Source of the DNA: Io17-Chloro-G2 sp034420695
GTDB taxonomy: Bacteria > Chloroflexota > Dehalococcoidia > Lucifugimonadales > UBA3495
Assembly (NCBI GenBank): GCA_034420695.1
Contig: DAOULB010000042.1
Coordinates: 29,106 to 93,105, forward strand
Reading direction: 5' to 3'
Length of the DNA stretch: 64,000 nt
Shown: piece by piece, positions 61,537 to 64,000 of the stretch
How the letters are laid out: the number at the start of each line of letters is the position of its first letter
Numbering within the stretch: position 1 is the stretch's first letter
Notes under the pieces: model-generated
Databases searched by the model: none
Told to the model about the DNA's origin: nothing
What the model saw: the letters and a program-made list of their open reading frames with translations, nothing else
Position numbers and translations under genes: made by a program

Positions 61537-62382
61537 ATGGCAGAGTATGCCCATCCCGAATCCTTGGTAAGCACAGAATGGGTTGCCGAGCATGGTAACG
61601 ATGCAAATGTAAGGCTCATTGAAGTGGACGTCGACACTTCAGCATACGAGCAAGGCCATATAGCCGGAGCGGTGGGATGGAACTGGCAGTCTCAACTCCA
61701 GCAGACCGTTAGCAGGGACGTGACCGGCAAGGCCGGCATGGAGCAACTCCTAGGCGCTGCGGGAGTTGACAACGACACCACCGTCATCGTCTATGGAGAC
61801 AACAACAACTGGTTTGCCGCCTGGGCCTTCTGGCAGATGAAGTACTATGGCCACAGGGACGTCCGGTTGATGAACGGGGGCCGGGTAAAGTGGCTGGCGG
61901 AAAACCGCCCCGTAACCACCGAAGCGGCTGCCCCGGCTGCCAAGACCTACCGGGCCTCGGACCCCGACGAAAGCATCCGGGCCTACCGGGATTACGTTCT
62001 GTCGGCAGTGGGCGCCGGGAACATATCCCTGGTGGACGTGCGGGCCCCTGCCGAGTACAGCGGCGAACTGCTGGCCCCGGAAAACCTTCCCCAGGAGGGT
62101 TCCCAGCGGGGCGGCCACATCCCCGGTGCTGTCAACGTTCCTTGGGCGCAGGCCGTTGCCGAAGACGGGACCTTCAAAAGCGCCGACGACTTGGCGGCGC
62201 TTTACGGCGGCAAGGGAATCGACGGAAGCAGGGAGACCATCGCCTATTGCCGAATCGGCGAGCGTTCTTCCCACACTTGGTTCGTGTTGACGCAGCTTCT
62301 CGGTCACCCCAACGCCCGCAACTACGACGGTTCTTGGACCGAGTGGGGCAGCATCGTCGGAGCTCCTATCGAAAAGCCCTGA
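61537..62382 (+). CDS. Thiosulfate/3-mercaptopyruvate sulfurtransferase (two rhodanese domains)
   Basis: 281 aa, AGGAGG upstream. First, inactive rhodanese domain at about 1-125 (VRLIEVDVDTSAYEQGHIAGAVGW), second at about 145-275 with active-site Cys in IAYCRIGERSSHTWF. CRIGERS differs from the CG-S/T-G-V/T loop of mercaptopyruvate enzymes and is closer to thiosulfate sulfurtransferases. It moves sulfane sulfur to cyanide or a thiol acceptor. Confidence 0.9.
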   Translation: MAEYAHPESLVSTEWVAEHGNDANVRLIEVDVDTSAYEQGHIAGAVGWNWQSQLQQTVSRDVTGKAGMEQLLGAAGVDNDTTVIVYGDNNNWFAAWAFWQMKYYGHRDVRLMNGGRVKWLAENRPVTTEAAAPAAKTYRASDPDESIRAYRDYVLSAVGAGNISLVDVRAPAEYSGELLAPENLPQEGSQRGGHIPGAVNVPWAQAVAEDGTFKSADDLAALYGGKGIDGSRETIAYCRIGERSSHTWFVLTQLLGHPNARNYDGSWTEWGSIVGAPIEKP

Positions 62383-62612
62383 ACCCGTGCGCAGACTTTG
62401 GTTATTGGACTGAAGGCCGGGGTTGGGTTGCCGGTCACTTTTGTTGAGTCTGGAAGGCGCCTGGAGCCGGATTTTCCAGAGCAGAGGCATTCGTCTCCCG
62501 CCCAAGTGAGTCCGAAAGGGTTCCTTGGATGCCGTACTTGGCCCCGTCCGGGAAACCTCGCCTCGTTGCAGAGAGTCCTCTAGGGTTTTAAGCCGGAGCT
62601 CCGGAATGGCCT

Positions 62613-62658
62613 AGGAGCCGGCGGGAAGGGCTTCTGTTTCCCGCCGGCTCCTGCATTT
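62613..62658 (+). terminator. Rho-independent terminator
   Basis: AGGAGCCGGCGGGAA pairs with TTTCCCGCCGGCTCCT around a nine-base loop, followed by GCATTTTG. It lies 230 bases after the sulfurtransferase gene. Confidence 0.75.
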
Positions 62659-63519
62659 TGTCGCGCCAGGCGTTTACAACTGGAGTTTGTTCATCTGCGT
62701 TGGGGCGAAATGACCGGCTGGCCGACTCAGGTTGGCCATGTACTGCTTTACATCAATCCCCCCACTCCTGTCCGGCACCCGCACCCGCCGGGTCTGCTTT
62801 TCCAATGTCAACGGTAGTATGATTGCGCCGATATCGCCACAGGGCCACCGGAACTGGGTGCGAGACTCATTGCCGTCAAGTTGGGCCCTTCATTCCTACT
62901 GCATCCCCCAGCGCAGCCGGCCACCGCTTCAACTGCAACAGTCAAAATTGCGGTAGAGGCCCCGGTCAAGAGGGCGCCCCCAGCTGCGGGTATGCCGGAG
63001 CAAGAGGACGTGCTGCGGAGTTACATGAGACAGCACAACGCTTCGAGCAACGCCCCTGGGGCTATTCATCTGTTGGCGGAAGGCCAGAGCAGAAGGCTAT
63101 ACGAGGAGAGGTAGCGGTAGCACGGATGCATTCCCGCGAAGGCGGAGATTACGAAAGGAGATGGGGTACGACTGGTGTGTGCCACTGGCAGGGTAGAGCG
63201 GCCAGCCTTGTGATTGAGTCTCCGATGGCTACGGGCTGCTAAGGAACCGGCCGGCAAGTGCGTATGTACGTTATCTTCCAGCTCGATATTGGAAAAACGA
63301 GCGATTCACTCGAGGGGCAGGCCAGCGGCCTGCCTCTTTTTCATCCCGGTGTCTATTCCGTAATACGATATTTACAACTTGGAAACATTTGAGAAACATG
63401 GGTGAAACCCTGTTGAAACAATCCGCTGTTACCGTAGCCCTCGAGGCTCGATGTCTCAAAGTCTTGGCCCTGGCTCTGCCGGCGGCCAACCCCGAAAAGG
63501 GGAAAAGGAGGAAATCCCT
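62659..63519. other. Long region without a convincing gene
   Basis: About 860 bases before the ammonium transporter gene. On the minus strand, 62674 to about 62874 reads as a coherent but startless stretch (IGAIILPLTLEKQTRRV, QYMANLSRPAGHFAPTQMN) ending in TAA, perhaps a gene remnant. A CCCGCGAAGGCGG motif at about 63134 resembles dispersed repeats of other genomes. A strong terminator at 63312-63343 with no gene before it hints at an unrecognised transcript. Confidence 0.4.
63312..63343 (+). terminator. Rho-independent terminator upstream of the amt gene
   Basis: GAGGGGCAGGCC pairs with GGCCTGCCTC around a three-base loop, followed by TTTTTC. Either ends an unknown transcript or attenuates the downstream transporter gene. 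Confidence 0.75.
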
Positions 63520-63900
63520 ATGTTGGCTTTCCCGGTGGTCAAATCCAAGAGCGACCTGAGGTTAAGGCGCTTGTTGCCTTTCGTGGTTGCCGGGTTGTTC
63601 GCTGCGGCAATCCTGACGGGTTACAACGTGGCCTTCGCCCAGGACATCACCTCCGACGCCGACAAGCTGGACCAGGGTTCCAACCTTATCTGGATGGTTG
63701 GCGCCTTTCTCGTGTTCTTCATGCAGGCCGGCTTCGCTTTCCTGGGAGCCGGGCTTATCCGGTCGAAGAACACCGTAAATTACATGACCAAGAGCTTCAT
63801 GGACTTTGCTATTGCGTCCCTGTCCTTCTGGGCTTTCGGATTCGCTCTGATGTGGGGCACCTCGGCGGCAGGGATTGCGGGAACGACTAAGAACCCCTAA
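63520..63900 (+). pseudogene. Ammonium transporter (Amt) gene, interrupted by an insertion
   Basis: ATG at 63520, eight bases after AAGGAGG. Signal peptide-like segment ending AFAQD, then LIWMVGAFLVFFMQAGFAFL and GAGLIRSKNTVNYMTKSFMD, the first helices of Amt/MEP/Rh proteins, up to FALMWGTSAAG. The frame then runs into unrelated sequence and stops at 63898-63900, after 126 codons instead of about 430. The following bases are the end of an IS5-like element read on the other strand, so the gene is disrupted here; the rest may continue past the element. Confidence 0.85.
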
Positions 63901-64000
63901 CAGAATGAATTCAGCTTTTTTAGGCAGATAAGGGAACAGCCGAGGGATAAGAAAGCTTCATGCAGGTCGGCTCGGCGCTCATAGCGGATGCGCAACCTGC
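63897..64000 (-). mobile_element. IS5-like insertion sequence, transposase C-terminus, cut by window edge
   Basis: On the minus strand the frame from the right edge reads RLRIRYERRADLHEAFLSLG then CSLICLKKL and a TAG at 63897-63899. RIRYERRxDxHxAFLxLGCxLIC is the C-terminal signature of IS5-family (IS427-like) DDE transposases. The element's end is probably within about 63875-63897, inside the amt gene. Confidence 0.82.

Noticed and set aside
62823..63242. Overlapping plus-strand frames of 77 and 139 codons before amt
   Set aside because: No ribosome site, no motif, and Arg/Gly/Ala-rich composition typical of chance frames.

Overview
The window reads as chromosomal DNA of a GC-rich (visibly about 60%), probably uncultivated bacterium. 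The gene mix is: many acyl-CoA and small-acid enzymes (class III CoA-transferases, MaoC-type hydratases, short-chain dehydrogenases, a B12-dependent acyl-CoA mutase, a GMC oxidoreductase, a lone molybdopterin oxidoreductase subunit), scattered toxin-antitoxin genes, and housekeeping genes secG, gatB, sucCD, hflKC and ftsH. This would suit a Chloroflexota lineage of the SAR202/Dehalococcoidia kind. That placement is inference from gene content and style only; no rRNA or marker tree is available here.

Layout. 1-6.4 kb: a tyrosine recombinase cut by the left edge, a signal peptidase, a YihY membrane protein, a secreted repeat protein, a MaoC-type hydratase pair and a DUF192 lipoprotein. 6.6-13.2 kb: an accessory stretch with a PfkB kinase, a non-coding repeat array, the tail of a lost kinase paralogue, a PIN toxin pair, a type ISP-like restriction-modification enzyme and a MazF-like toxin. 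13.2-21.7 kb: acid and amide metabolism (ornithine cyclodeaminase family, SDR, two adjacent CaiB/BaiF CoA-transferases, an amidase with a small GatC-like partner, DUF1989). 21.8-25.4 kb: a tRNA(CAU) gene followed by a lower-GC island (DUF3800, an HTH protein plus ImmA-like peptidase, and a VapB antitoxin with a broken VapC). 25.5-39.3 kb: oxidoreductases and transport. This part holds a glutaredoxin-DinB fusion whose first catalytic cysteine is an in-frame TGA followed by a SECIS-like hairpin, in an apparent operon with a double-NIPSNAP protein and a GMC oxidoreductase. 39.3-42.4 kb: a two-subunit B12 mutase with the active-site residues of 2-hydroxyisobutyryl-CoA mutase, and an NHL protein. 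42.4-44.3 kb: an ATPase + DUF4276 pair that looks like a defence module. 44.5-51.8 kb: dehydrogenases, an amidohydrolase, a DUF2442 gene with a ruined partner, E1 alpha/beta of a 2-oxoacid dehydrogenase, and a SAM hydrolase-type protein. 51.8-62.4 kb: the conserved block secG, gatB, sucDC, hflCK, ftsH and a rhodanese. Right edge: an ammonium transporter gene interrupted by an IS5-like element.

The most interesting points are the predicted selenoprotein and its operon, the 2-hydroxyacyl-CoA mutase, the heteromeric CoA-transferase pair, the ATPase/DUF4276 module, and a recurring pattern of intact antitoxins beside decayed toxins. Several of these do not appear as simple ATG-to-stop reading frames: the selenoprotein, the truncated toxins, the kinase remnant and the two edge-cut mobile-element genes.
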